From Saprospiraceae bacterium (GTDB taxonomy: Bacteria; Bacteroidota; Bacteroidia; Chitinophagales; Saprospiraceae): DNA of 64,000 bases. Shown in pieces: positions 52,867 to 61,681 of the stretch. The notes below the pieces were generated by a model that was not told the origin of the DNA, ran no database searches, and saw only the letters and a program-made list of their open reading frames with translations. The position numbers and the translations under genes were made by a program. The number at the start of each line of letters is the position of its first letter. Position 1 is the first letter of the stretch. The stretch lies in contig JABSSL010000015.1 of assembly GCA_013214355.1 (NCBI GenBank), forward strand, positions 62,001 through 126,000. The letters are read 5' to 3'.

Positions 52867-52900
52867 TTGACCAGGCTTGACGTTTGACTGCTTACATTTG
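52867..52900 (+). promoter_or_regulatory. Candidate promoter of the sulfatase gene
   Basis: TACATTTG at 52893-52900 matches the Bacteroidota -7 element TAnnTTTG exactly, with a TTG at 52867-52869, 23 nt before it. The sulfatase ATG is 26 nt downstream. Confidence 0.45.
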
Positions 52901-52925
52901 GGAGACATGAACAACAGTCCTAATT

Positions 52926-54317
52926 ATGAAGAATTTAATATTACTAGGCTTGTTTGCAAGTCTTCAAATTAAAGGGTACAGCCAAGGAAATGATTCCCGC
53001 CAAAATCCCAACTTTGTTCTGATTGTAGCGGATGATCTTGGATTTGCGGACTTAAGCTTAAATGGAAGTCAACAGATTCCCACACCGAATATTGATCGAC
53101 TGGCTCGTTCTGGGGTCAATTGTACCGAGGGCTATGTATCCTCTCCGGTTTGTAGTCCGTCCAGGGCCGGCCTTTTAACGGGTATTAATCAGGTCAAGTT
53201 TGGACATGACAATAATTTGGGCGGTAATCAGAAGGGCTTTGATCCGGAATTTTTAGGTTTACCGATTTCAGAAAAGACGGTGGCAGATCATCTAAAATCC
53301 CTGGGATATACCAATGGCCTAATCGGTAAATGGCACTTAGGAGGAAAACCACATTTTCATCCCTTACAACGTGGGTTCGATGAATTCTGGGGCTATACGG
53401 GGGGCGGTCATGACTATTTTGTCGCCCCGCCAGATGGCAAAGGATACAAGTGCCCCATTGAATGTAACTATACTGAACCTGCTCCGCTAACTTACATTAC
53501 CGATGATGTAGGTACCGAAAGTGTGAAGTTCATTAATCGACACAAATCGGATCCGTTCTTCCTCTATGCAGCCTTTAACGCTCCACATACTCCGATGCAA
53601 GCCACGGAAGCTGATCTCGCTCTTTTCGAACATATCGATAACTCCAAGAGAAGAACTTATGCGGCGATGGTTCACCGACTGGACGTAAACGTTGGACGTA
53701 TTCTGGATGCTTTGGAAGAAAATGGCCTGAGAGAAAATACCTTAGTGATCTTTATCAGCGACAATGGTGGCCCCGTCAATAGTAATGCTTCGGTCAATGC
53801 TCCGTACAATGGGCAAAAAGGGATTCTGTTGGAAGGAGGCATTCACGTCCCTTTCATTCTGAGTTGGCCCCAATCATTAGCAAACAATATGACCTATCCT
53901 TATCCGGTGTCGGCTCTTGATCTTACGCCCACAATGGTGGCTTTGGGCGGTGGAAAGGTGGCTGATGTGGCTTTTGATGGGGTAAACTTGATTCCATATC
54001 TAAGGGGGGAGATCAAAAGTCGCCCGCATGAGACTTTGCATTGGCGCTTTACGATCAGCGCTGCTATCCGAGAAGGTAAATGGAAGCTGATTCGGCTGCC
54101 AGATCGCCTACCCTTGCTATTCGATTTATCGAAGGATGTTTCAGAACAGCAGAACGAATCGCTAAACCAGTTAGACGTGACTAAAAGACTATTGCGGAAG
54201 CTCGGAACCTGGGATGTGAGCTTGCCTCATCCGGTATTTTTGGAAGGGGCGGTATGGAAGGCAAGACAGCTACAGCTCTACGACAATAAATATCAGCTAG
54301 TACAGCCTGGCAAATAG
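52926..54317 (+). CDS. Type I (S1 family) sulfatase, secreted
   Basis: The 463-residue protein has a signal peptide (1-19) and a formylglycine-dependent sulfatase core: metal-binding VADDLGFADL near 35, the modification motif CSPSRAGLLTG with Cys76, GKWHLGG near 136, and the second metal site FISDNGGP near 280. The cysteine should be matured to formylglycine by a sulfatase-modifying enzyme, which is not encoded in the window. It would remove sulfate esters from an algal or host glycan. A -7 element lies upstream; the esterase and lectin-like genes run the other way, together forming a divergent degradation cluster. Confidence 0.93.
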   Translation: MKNLILLGLFASLQIKGYSQGNDSRQNPNFVLIVADDLGFADLSLNGSQQIPTPNIDRLARSGVNCTEGYVSSPVCSPSRAGLLTGINQVKFGHDNNLGGNQKGFDPEFLGLPISEKTVADHLKSLGYTNGLIGKWHLGGKPHFHPLQRGFDEFWGYTGGGHDYFVAPPDGKGYKCPIECNYTEPAPLTYITDDVGTESVKFINRHKSDPFFLYAAFNAPHTPMQATEADLALFEHIDNSKRRTYAAMVHRLDVNVGRILDALEENGLRENTLVIFISDNGGPVNSNASVNAPYNGQKGILLEGGIHVPFILSWPQSLANNMTYPYPVSALDLTPTMVALGGGKVADVAFDGVNLIPYLRGEIKSRPHETLHWRFTISAAIREGKWKLIRLPDRLPLLFDLSKDVSEQQNESLNQLDVTKRLLRKLGTWDVSLPHPVFLEGAVWKARQLQLYDNKYQLVQPGK

Positions 54318-54473
54318 TAAAATCTGTACGGGCGAATCTTTAATATCAAGAATTTTCACAGCATTGCACCTAGTAAAAGAAGTCGTAAGTAGAGGCTGAA
54401 ATCCACTGATTTCCTTTACCTTGCTAAGTAGGGTATTTCACCATTTTCTTTTTCCAAAAAAATCTACTTCACC

Positions 54474-55643
54474 ATGAAATGGATGCTATCTCTTTGCCTT
54501 GCGAGCTTGCTTTATCTATCCTGTAGTGCCCAAAAGCCTCGTGCTCGGGACTTGGGCGTTCCTTTCCGCGGAACCCCAGGAGCGCTCAACGCCATCACAG
54601 ATGTACAAGGTGTGGAAGTGGGGCATTGCACATTGATTTCTGGGAGTGGTAAGAATGTGGCGGGTAAAGGCCCGGTGCGTACGGGGGTGACGGCGATTTT
54701 TCCACGGGGTAAAAAATTCAATCCCGTCTATGCCAATTGGTATAGCCTAAATGGTAATGGAGAGATGACCGGAACGACTTGGGTGACGGAATCTGGTTTC
54801 TTGGAAACGCCTATCATGATCACCAATACCAATAGCGTGGGTGTGGTACGGGATGCGGTGTTGAAGTGGTATGTAGACACCGATTGGTATCGGGGAGAGG
54901 ATTGGTGGTACACTTATCCTTTGGTAGCAGAGACCTATGATGGTTTCCTCAATGATATTTATGGCTTCCACGTAAAGGAAGAGCATGTGCTACAAGCCAT
55001 TGCTGATGCAAAAGGAGGAGAGGTAGCAGAGGGGAATGTAGGCGGAGGTACTGGCATGATGTGTTTGGGGTTCAAAGGGGGGATTGGGACTTCCTCTAGA
55101 TTGGTCCAGGTGAATGGAGAAGCTTATACGCTGGGTGTATTGGTGCAATCCAATTTTGGTGGTAGAAAGAATTTATTGGTTGGAGGCGTACCCGTAGGGC
55201 AGGAACTCCAAGACACTTTTAGAACGGTTTTTAACGGCCCACCTCAGTCGCGCCGACAAGAAGGGGACGGCTCCATCATCGTCATTGTGGCGACGGATGC
55301 TCCCTTGCTGCCGCATCAGTTGAAGCGCATTGCGCAACGTGTTCCCCTAGGTATTGCTAGGGTAGGGGGGCATGGTAGCAATGGCTCTGGTGATATCTTC
55401 CTCGCCTTTTCCACTGCCAACGAAAATGCCTTTAATCGGGATGAAATGGTTAGTGTCACCTCCTTGCCTAATGATCGCATCACTCCTTTGTTCGAGGCTA
55501 CCACGCATGCTGTCGAAGAAGCCATCATCAACGCCATGATTGCTGCTGAAACGATGGGAGGAAATAATGGGAATAAAGCGCATGCCCTGCCGCATGATCT
55601 GTTGATTAAGGTGCTGCAGAAGTATAATCGGCTGGAGCGTTAG
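54474..55643 (+). CDS. P1-family aminopeptidase (DmpA/BapA-like) lipoprotein
   Basis: The 389-residue lipoprotein (lipobox LYLSCS) is a P1-family N-terminal-nucleophile peptidase: GALNAITDVQGVEVGHCTL at the start, EGNVGGGTGM in the middle and the cleavage/nucleophile region GGHGSNGSGDIFLAFSTAN near 295-315, where the Ser of GSGD would become the new N terminus after self-cleavage. Such enzymes release N-terminal D- or beta-amino acids from peptides. Activity outside the cytosol is suggested by the lipobox. It follows the sulfatase gene by 156 nt on the same strand. A repeat cluster lies directly downstream. Confidence 0.88.
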   Translation: MKWMLSLCLASLLYLSCSAQKPRARDLGVPFRGTPGALNAITDVQGVEVGHCTLISGSGKNVAGKGPVRTGVTAIFPRGKKFNPVYANWYSLNGNGEMTGTTWVTESGFLETPIMITNTNSVGVVRDAVLKWYVDTDWYRGEDWWYTYPLVAETYDGFLNDIYGFHVKEEHVLQAIADAKGGEVAEGNVGGGTGMMCLGFKGGIGTSSRLVQVNGEAYTLGVLVQSNFGGRKNLLVGGVPVGQELQDTFRTVFNGPPQSRRQEGDGSIIVIVATDAPLLPHQLKRIAQRVPLGIARVGGHGSNGSGDIFLAFSTANENAFNRDEMVSVTSLPNDRITPLFEATTHAVEEAIINAMIAAETMGGNNGNKAHALPHDLLIKVLQKYNRLER

Positions 55644-55648
55644 GGGGC

Positions 55649-55873
55649 TTTCCGTGGGCTTGTTGTGGGTCAAAAGACCAACAACGGCTATGGAGGCGCC
55701 CCAATAGGGCTATGGGGGCGTTCCGACAAGGGCTCGGGAGGCTCCTCCTCCGCCCTCGTTGGTCTTTTGATCAATGATATTTTCCCTGTCAGCAGTGCTT
55801 TTCCGTGGATTGTTGTGGGTCGAAAAGACCAACAACAGCTATGGGGGGCGTTCCGACAAGGGCTATGGATGGC
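55649..55873. repeat. Hairpin-containing repeat cluster after the P1 peptidase gene
   Basis: A block reading TTTCCGTGG...GGTCNAAAAGACC...CTATGG occurs at 55649-55692 and 55800-55844; each contains a hairpin (GTTGTGGGTC with GACCAACAAC, one mismatch). GCTATGGNGGCG-like units recur at 55686, 55708, 55838 and 55862. GGGCGTTCCGACAAGGGCT occurs twice (around 55715 and 55846). It fills the 250 bp between convergent genes. There is no coding content, and it is richer in GC than its neighbours. Confidence 0.75.
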
Positions 55874-55894
55874 GTATCAATAGGGGCAGAGATT

Positions 55895-56941
55895 TTACGA
55901 TAGGAAAACGATGTTTTCCGGTGGCGTAGAGAACTTAATCTTGGTTTTTGTAACGCGGATCACCTCGTTAAGTCTTTTGAATTCCCGTTCTTTAATCATA
56001 AAGATATAGGGATTGGTATCATCGAAGAAAGTGTCCAAGAATAGGCCTTCTGTTTTTGGGGTATACTTGGTGCCTTTATGTAAAGCTTCCCAATACCCCT
56101 CCATCATGCGGCGATATTGATGTTTGACCATCCGGCGGAAAAGGTAGGGGAAGATCAGGTGCTTATCCGTGATTTGTGAGAATTTCTTAGTGGTTATACC
56201 TTTGGATGTTTTGTCGACGGCCCAGATATTCATTTTCTGTCTTTGAGCATTGGTGACAGCATGCATGAGGATATCTCTCAGTGCAGCTTCTAAGGTAAAG
56301 AAGAAGTAAGGGTATACAAGGCCATTGGAAACCAATTTGTAATTACCCGATTTCTTCAATATCCCGGCAAGTTTACTAGCACTCAATCGAGAACCGTCCC
56401 TGGTACTGGTACTGCCTGGAAATACCCAGGCTATGGGCCGTCCTTTCCGGTCCATATCATTGACTACTACATAACCCTTGATTGGATCTGCATTTTTCTT
56501 TTTATAGGTCCGTACGGATTTACCACTCTTGATTTTTATTTGACTCAGATAGGCACCGCCCCAGCCACTATTTTTCCACTTTAGGGACCCTTTCTCTACT
56601 CCTAGATATTCCAGTAATTCGGCCGTGGCTAGATCTCCATATTCAGCTGGCTGGCGAAACTTACCCATCTTAGGCTTTTCAGCTTTACTAGACGATTTCT
56701 TCTTCAGATCTTTAGGTTTGGGGACAGGGGAGGGAGAGTAGTGGGTTTCAAGGGCATCAATACCCTGGAGTCGAAGTTGAACGCTTCCTTTACCTGCTTC
56801 TAGTTTTTCGTTGAAAATCTCGCGGTGATTGGTTACGATTTTCTCCCAATGCTTCTTGTTATTGGCTTCGAACATGAGCGAGTCTCCATCGGGTGAATAA
56901 CCAACGACATGAAATTCTCCTTTGATCAAGTAGTAATCCAT
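55895..56941 (-). CDS. Staphylococcal-nuclease-like (SNase fold) cytosolic protein
   Basis: The 348-residue protein lacks a signal peptide. The N-terminal part has the SNase-like pattern: VVGYSPDGDSLMFEAN (the DGD loop) and VQLRLQGIDALETHY near 75-90, resembling the RLxGIDAPE motif. A Lys/Ser/Pro linker (about 90-115) is inserted before ATAELLEYLG and KKNADPIKGYVVVND. The usual catalytic RVR/E pattern cannot be fully placed, and the C-terminal 130 residues have no family I recognise. It may be a nuclease or an OB-fold nucleic-acid-binding protein. It is a single gene, 185 bp upstream of a Nudix gene. Confidence 0.65.
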   Translation of the reverse strand: MDYYLIKGEFHVVGYSPDGDSLMFEANNKKHWEKIVTNHREIFNEKLEAGKGSVQLRLQGIDALETHYSPSPVPKPKDLKKKSSSKAEKPKMGKFRQPAEYGDLATAELLEYLGVEKGSLKWKNSGWGGAYLSQIKIKSGKSVRTYKKKNADPIKGYVVVNDMDRKGRPIAWVFPGSTSTRDGSRLSASKLAGILKKSGNYKLVSNGLVYPYFFFTLEAALRDILMHAVTNAQRQKMNIWAVDKTSKGITTKKFSQITDKHLIFPYLFRRMVKHQYRRMMEGYWEALHKGTKYTPKTEGLFLDTFFDDTNPYIFMIKEREFKRLNEVIRVTKTKIKFSTPPENIVFLS

Positions 56942-57126
56942 TAGTGTTGTATTTTATGGGTTTTAGATGCAGGTCACAGACATATAGGTTTAATGTCAAT
57001 GCCTTTGTAGCTTTAAGTTAAGGTTTTGGATCTTAAATAGAGAAAACTAGCATGCAAATATGCTGTGGTTACAAAGGCTTGGCGGGAATGAGATATAATT
57101 GGATGTGCCTGGAGGGGAAAATAGGT

Positions 57127-57603
57127 TTAGCCGTGCGGAAAGTGCTTGGAAACGAACTTTGCCAAGGACCGATAGACGTCTCTGCGAAACTCAACTACGG
57201 TCTCGGCTAATTCTACAGGATCCACCCATTTCCAGGCTGCAAGTTCTTCCTTGTCTGTAAGGTCGATTTGCTCTTCACTAATGAGTAGGCGAAAGAGAAA
57301 CCAGTACTGTACCTGCCCTCTACCCGACCAGGGTTTGCGATAGGATTCAGGAAGTTCGTAGGCCAGTAGTTGGTAAGTTGGTGTGACGAGTTCCACCTGC
57401 TCTTTGAGAATTCCGGTCTCCTCTGCTAGTTCCCGATAAGCAGTTGTCAAAGGCGTTTCTCCTTCATCCATGCCTCCCTGCGGGTATTGCCAAGCACCAG
57501 GTATGTCCTCGCGTTCAAAGGCCATAACTTGTCCTTGCTTATTGACGATGACTATGCCGGCTCCGGCTCTGAACCATTCGGTGGGTTGTGGCTTTTTACT
57601 CAT
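57127..57603 (-). CDS. Nudix hydrolase (RppH/Ap4A-like)
   Basis: The 158-residue cytosolic protein has a complete Nudix box: GGMDEGETPLTTAYRELAEETGI at about 38-60, matching G-x5-E-x7-REUxEExGU. The N-terminal FRAGAGIVIVNKQGQVMAFER and the WQYPQGG strand resemble RNA pyrophosphohydrolase RppH and dinucleoside tetraphosphate hydrolases. It removes pyrophosphate from nucleotide or RNA 5-prime ends. It starts 39 nt after the end of the two-module protein gene on the same strand, so the two may be co-transcribed. Confidence 0.9.
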   Translation of the reverse strand: MSKKPQPTEWFRAGAGIVIVNKQGQVMAFEREDIPGAWQYPQGGMDEGETPLTTAYRELAEETGILKEQVELVTPTYQLLAYELPESYRKPWSGRGQVQYWFLFRLLISEEQIDLTDKEELAAWKWVDPVELAETVVEFRRDVYRSLAKFVSKHFPHG

Positions 57604-57642
57604 TAAATCGTAGTACTTTTTATTTTACATTGAGGGCTTATT

Positions 57643-58872
57643 TCAGCAATCCAATACGACTGCCCGGACCTGATCTATCCCCTGTCCATCCCAATCAAAA
57701 CTTTTCGATTGGGAGCTCCAACCATCGGAGGCGAAGATGGAATATAGCCCTGCTCGGCCAGTAACTCGTACTCGCCCAGCATCATCGCTTTTGCCAATGA
57801 TATAATTACCATCTGGGTCCTGGATGTCTACCGTTATACCCGGGTAAGGTAGATCACAGGATTTAACTTCCGCAAAGAAGTAGGCTTCGCCCTCAGGCCT
57901 TGGCCATTCGTCTTCTACATTAGCGCCGCCGATGTAGTTATAGACCTGTCCTTGACCATTCCGTGGAACAATTACCCAGTAGATGTCATCCGTTAGATCA
58001 TAAAGTTCTAAACCAAAGATCCAATTGGCGTTTAAAGATTCTCCGTTCAAAGGTGAAGGGAAGCTCGAAAGGCTGGGCTCGGAATCCATGTCACCGGGTA
58101 AAAGGACTAGGCGTCCTCCCTCGATAAAATCCTTGGCTGGATCTGAGGTGTAGTTGGGAAGCTGATAGGCAAGGGATCCCGCTTCATTGTAATTATAGAG
58201 ATTATCTATGGCCTTTCGGAGAGCATCAGGAAGACTTACTTTATTGTCAAAATCCAGCATTTGTTGAAGGGCTTCATCCTCGAAATAGGCTAAACTAAGT
58301 CGCTCGAACTCGAACTCATATTTCATAATGGCGATCAGCAAACCGGATACTTTGGATTGCCGACTGATGCGGGTGACTCTTTCCAGGAACCAAGATTCTG
58401 CCGTTGCGGTCCAGTTGTAATTCTCCAGGATATATTGCAAGGTTCTTTCTTCTATAATCGTCACATCTCCAAAGTCACCAAACAAAGGAAGAAGGAACTC
58501 AGCATCATCTTGTGAGATGCGCCCATCTCCCTGCCCCTGGGTTCTGGCCTCAACTTCCTCCAAAACTTTTCGATCATATCGCAAGCCATCAATGATGCGA
58601 TAGTAGGACTTAATTTCTGCTACCTGCTTGGCTAACTCCGCCTGCATCCATGCTGATGCAGCATCTGTCCAATTGAAGGCTTCTATCAAATAGGCGATGG
58701 TGGCCTCCTCGATCTCTGTGATTCTTCCGCCGTCCATAGCGATTTGCCAGAGGTCCTGGGCGTCCTGCAAAGAGATCCTTCCATCGCCAGCGCCGCGGGT
58801 GCGGAATGCTGCGTTTCTGATTAATGAGGCATTATAGCGTTGGCCGTTGATGATTTGGTAGTATTGTCCCAT
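57643..58872 (-). CDS. Two-module protein with repeated GDGRIS motifs and Ig-like end (unknown function)
   Basis: The 409-residue protein has no signal peptide. It contains two tandem modules of about 90 residues (about 4-85 and 92-175), each with YYxIIxGxRY, RTxGxGDGRIS followed by Asp, an EE pair, and a YNW/FNWT end. GDGRIS with the following Asp looks like an EF-hand-type calcium loop. The middle (about 180-330) is unknown, and a carboxypeptidase-regulatory-like beta domain (GITVDIQDPDGNYIIGKSDDAGRVRVTGRAGLYSI, landmark) ends it. I cannot name the family. The next gene downstream is a Nudix hydrolase. Confidence 0.6.
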   Translation of the reverse strand: MGQYYQIINGQRYNASLIRNAAFRTRGAGDGRISLQDAQDLWQIAMDGGRITEIEEATIAYLIEAFNWTDAASAWMQAELAKQVAEIKSYYRIIDGLRYDRKVLEEVEARTQGQGDGRISQDDAEFLLPLFGDFGDVTIIEERTLQYILENYNWTATAESWFLERVTRISRQSKVSGLLIAIMKYEFEFERLSLAYFEDEALQQMLDFDNKVSLPDALRKAIDNLYNYNEAGSLAYQLPNYTSDPAKDFIEGGRLVLLPGDMDSEPSLSSFPSPLNGESLNANWIFGLELYDLTDDIYWVIVPRNGQGQVYNYIGGANVEDEWPRPEGEAYFFAEVKSCDLPYPGITVDIQDPDGNYIIGKSDDAGRVRVTGRAGLYSIFASDGWSSQSKSFDWDGQGIDQVRAVVLDC

Positions 58873-59031
58873 AGTATTCCATTGGTTAGGATTACCTAAA
58901 TATATTGGAAAATCGAGAAAGAAGATACTGCTGGTGAGTTATCTAAGGGTTAATTTTGGATAGGTATCATCAGGTTAGTGGAAAAACTACCTGTGGCAGG
59001 CAGTTACCCATCTGTATAGAGGCTTTCGTTT

Positions 59032-60213
59032 TTATCTCTTTCCCACCAATTTTTCGACCGTTTTTTTAGCGGATTCAGCGGCTACATGTACCATGGACCA
59101 ACCGTTACTACCATCAGTATATAGGTCTCCAGCAAAGAAGAGCTTATCTTCTACGGGCCGAGACATGGTCTTCACTCCGGAAAAGGTTTTCGGACTAAAA
59201 TCAGGATAATAGGTTCCTTTGGCAAAGGGATCTTCGCTCCAATTTTTAAAGACATGTTTGAGGTAATTTGGGGTGGCTTGGCCGTCAAAAATATCATCCA
59301 GTTCTTTTAGGATGAAGTGGATCCGTTCGGGGTCTTGTAGTTCCAAGTATGGTTTTGCCAAGTTACCAACGGCGAGTAATCCGAGGATGTTATCTGTACT
59401 AGACTTGGCATAAGCAGCATCAAAATATACTCTGGTGGGTCCTTCACCATCGTCTTGAACCCTAACCATTGTTGGGTAAAAGGCTTCTTTAAACGCTATA
59501 AAGCACTTGCAGCCACTATATAGATTCAGGTTTTCAATCGCTTCCTTTTTCTTTTTGGGCAAAGGGGGATTAAAGCTTATGTCTCCATCTTTGAGAATCG
59601 TTACGGGAACTGTTACAATCACACGCTGGGCTTTAAATACTTCTTTTCCCGTTTCTATGGTTACCAGATCTCCCGTATAATCTATCGATTTGACTATCTG
59701 ATTATACTGTATACTATCTTTAATAGTGGGAAGGATATACGTTTCATAAAAGTCCATCCAGGAGGAGTTAGTGAATCTTAAATCACTTTCCGAAAGCTGC
59801 ATATCCTTCAGGTTCATTTTCTTCCCAGTAGCTGCATCAAGACAATAGTCAAGCTCGAAGTCGTAAGCTGTAGTTTTGACATCTAAGTCAATGCTGGTGT
59901 CATCTACTATGCTTTCCAGCACCGGGTCAGAGGTATGCAGCCATTCTGCGCCAAGCGAGATCGTGAAATCCGCTAAGTCTTTATCGGATTCTATTCTCCC
60001 GCCATAAGTACTAGATGCTTCTAAAACCGTGACCTCAACGCCTCTTTTTTTCAATAGGTAAGCCGCAGACATGCCTGCAACACCTGCACCAATAATGATC
60101 ACCTTTTCACCAGGTTTAAGAATGGCCTTTGCTTGGTTAGAGGTGCAATGACTGAGGAAAGGCATTCCAATTCCTAATACTCCGCATATCTTTAGAAATT
60201 CACTTCTATTCAT
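59032..60213 (-). CDS. Flavin-dependent amine oxidase, exported
   Basis: The 393-residue protein has an N-terminal export signal (MNRSEFLKICGVLGIGMPFLSHC, landmark residues 1-23, ending in a possible lipobox Cys). A FAD-binding Rossmann motif follows (VIIIGAGVAGMSAAYLL), then EASSTYGGRIES, the GG-R motif of monoamine oxidases, SLGAEWLH and a C-terminal FFAGDLYTDGSNGWSMVHVAAESA that closes over FAD. It would oxidise a primary or secondary amine outside the cytosol, producing hydrogen peroxide. The substrate is unknown. It is downstream of the AraC fragment on the same strand, 89 nt apart. Confidence 0.85.
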   Translation of the reverse strand: MNRSEFLKICGVLGIGMPFLSHCTSNQAKAILKPGEKVIIIGAGVAGMSAAYLLKKRGVEVTVLEASSTYGGRIESDKDLADFTISLGAEWLHTSDPVLESIVDDTSIDLDVKTTAYDFELDYCLDAATGKKMNLKDMQLSESDLRFTNSSWMDFYETYILPTIKDSIQYNQIVKSIDYTGDLVTIETGKEVFKAQRVIVTVPVTILKDGDISFNPPLPKKKKEAIENLNLYSGCKCFIAFKEAFYPTMVRVQDDGEGPTRVYFDAAYAKSSTDNILGLLAVGNLAKPYLELQDPERIHFILKELDDIFDGQATPNYLKHVFKNWSEDPFAKGTYYPDFSPKTFSGVKTMSRPVEDKLFFAGDLYTDGSNGWSMVHVAAESAKKTVEKLVGKR

Positions 60214-60302
60214 GATTCTCTTTTAGTAAAAATGATGCACCAAAAGTATGTTCATGTGATTACAATCTGTTGTCCATTTAGGATATTATTCAACAGAAAT
60301 AG

Positions 60303-60596
60303 CTAGCCTTCTTTAAAGGCTTTACTAAAAGAAGCAGATGATTCATAGCCTATTTCAATGGCAATATTGAAGATGCTTCGTCTACTATATCTTAAATATT
60401 CTGCTGCCTTTTGGAGTCTGATTTTATTGGCAAAGGTTTTTATGGATTCGCCTCTTTGTAAAGAAAACAATCTGTTGGAGTGTCGGTAGGAGTAGAAAGA
60501 ATGATCGGGTATCGCATCTCTTTCAAGCTCATGCGAATTCCTCCTCAAGTATTCCTCCAATTGAGAAATTCTTGTGTTGATATCATATTCTTTCAT
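60303..60596 (-). pseudogene. Truncated AraC-type regulator (DNA-binding part only)
   Basis: The 97-residue product is an AraC double helix-turn-helix: the first half has DHSFYSYRHSNRLFSLQRGES, the second RSIFNIAIEIGYESSASFSKAF. It stops at FKEG, where relatives continue with FG-SP-EFR; the last part of the DNA-binding domain and any GyrI-like ligand domain, which often follows this layout, are missing. No continuation is visible in other frames downstream. It overlaps the start of the downstream-strand neighbour by 14 nt, encoded after a methyltransferase gene. It may be a remnant or a mini-regulator. Confidence 0.6.
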
Positions 60597-61389
60597 CCCT
60601 ATTTGCTGGCTTTTTTACGATGATATACAAATAGTCGCCTAGTTGATTTTCATACTCATTGATGATCCGCGTAATCTTACCTGAATCGATATCTGATTTC
60701 AATGCCGAAAGGCCATGCGCCACTTCTAATTGGTTGGATAGAGATGAAAAGGATGATATTCCATTCCTTATGTGCTTATCAAAGTACAGGGTGGGTTGGT
60801 GCTTTCCACAATAGAGAAACTTATCTTCTAGATCGGGTTGGATGAAGTACTTTTCTGTTTTTACCATTTCAAAGCCAGCATTTTCCATGGCTTGTTGAAC
60901 CTTTGGTAAGGCCGGCATTTGAATCATGGAATCCGCTAGCATCTTTGGAAAGTAATGATTTAACCAGTAGCCTTGCATTTGGATCGGTGTAGAGGTAAAT
61001 ACGACCATCTTTCCAGCTGGTTTCAAAATGGAGTATAGTTCATGAAAGGCTTTTTCCAAGTCTGCCCAATGATGAATGGTCAAGGATCCGATGATACCGT
61101 CAACCTGATTGGGGGACAATCCTGTGTTTTCAGCTGAACCCAGTTTCCAGGCAATTTTACTATTCCGCTTTTTTGCAACGGCTAGCATTCTTTTGGAAGG
61201 GTCAATTCCAATGAAGTTATATCCTCTCTTCTGAAATTCATGGGTGTAACTTCCGGTTCCACATCCGATATCTAGGTAAGTACCTGTTTGATTTGGAGCT
61301 AAATGTTTAATCAAGTTATCGGCTAAAAGCGAATCTGCTTTCCGAGTTACATTATAGTTTTTTCCGATGGTGTCGTATTTGACTTTCAT
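60583..61389 (-). CDS. Class I SAM-dependent methyltransferase (UbiE/BioC-like)
   Basis: The 268-residue cytosolic protein has YLDIGCGTGSYTHEF (motif I, near residue 38), FIGIDPSKRMLAVAKK, GIIGSLTIHHWADL and KMVVFTSTPIQM, the usual class I Rossmann motifs. The C-terminal half is variable and holds the substrate site. The family includes enzymes acting on small metabolites, quinones and lipids; the target here is unknown. It overlaps the truncated AraC gene downstream by 14 nt and is preceded by a small gene 14 nt upstream, so the three likely share a transcript. Confidence 0.82.
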   Translation of the reverse strand: MKVKYDTIGKNYNVTRKADSLLADNLIKHLAPNQTGTYLDIGCGTGSYTHEFQKRGYNFIGIDPSKRMLAVAKKRNSKIAWKLGSAENTGLSPNQVDGIIGSLTIHHWADLEKAFHELYSILKPAGKMVVFTSTPIQMQGYWLNHYFPKMLADSMIQMPALPKVQQAMENAGFEMVKTEKYFIQPDLEDKFLYCGKHQPTLYFDKHIRNGISSFSSLSNQLEVAHGLSALKSDIDSGKITRIINEYENQLGDYLYIIVKKPANRDERI

Positions 61390-61403
61390 ATTTTGTTCTG
61401 GGG

Positions 61404-61628
61404 TTAATCTTTCAGCAATTTCCCTTCTGGATATAGATACTGGGCTAGCCGGTTCTCCCAGTTTTTGATATCGAAACGCTCCAAGACCCTTCTGTCTTCA
61501 CCGATTAAATAGTAAATTCTGCTACTATAATCTTTACGATAAGTCTGGTGAAATTTACGGTTAAAATCGGTTTCAGTATCCATTATCGTCCCGAGATTTG
61601 ATCCCTTTGGATGAGGCTCCATGGCCAA
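61404..61628 (-). CDS. Small hypothetical protein
   Basis: The reading frame gives 74 residues from the ATG at 61628; the ATG at 61583 (MDTETDFNRKFHQT) is a more natural start, giving 59. The product is charged, with KDYSSRIYYLIGEDRRVLERFDIKNWENRLAQYL, without signal peptide or known motif. It is 14 nt upstream of the methyltransferase gene. It may be a real small gene or a fragment of a larger one. I cannot decide from sequence alone. Confidence 0.35.
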   Translation of the reverse strand: MAMEPHPKGSNLGTIMDTETDFNRKFHQTYRKDYSSRIYYLIGEDRRVLERFDIKNWENRLAQYLYPEGKLLKD

Positions 61629-61681
61629 AACTTTTATTTTCCCTGTTGAAGCCTTTAGAATGGCTTATTGTCAATACAGAT

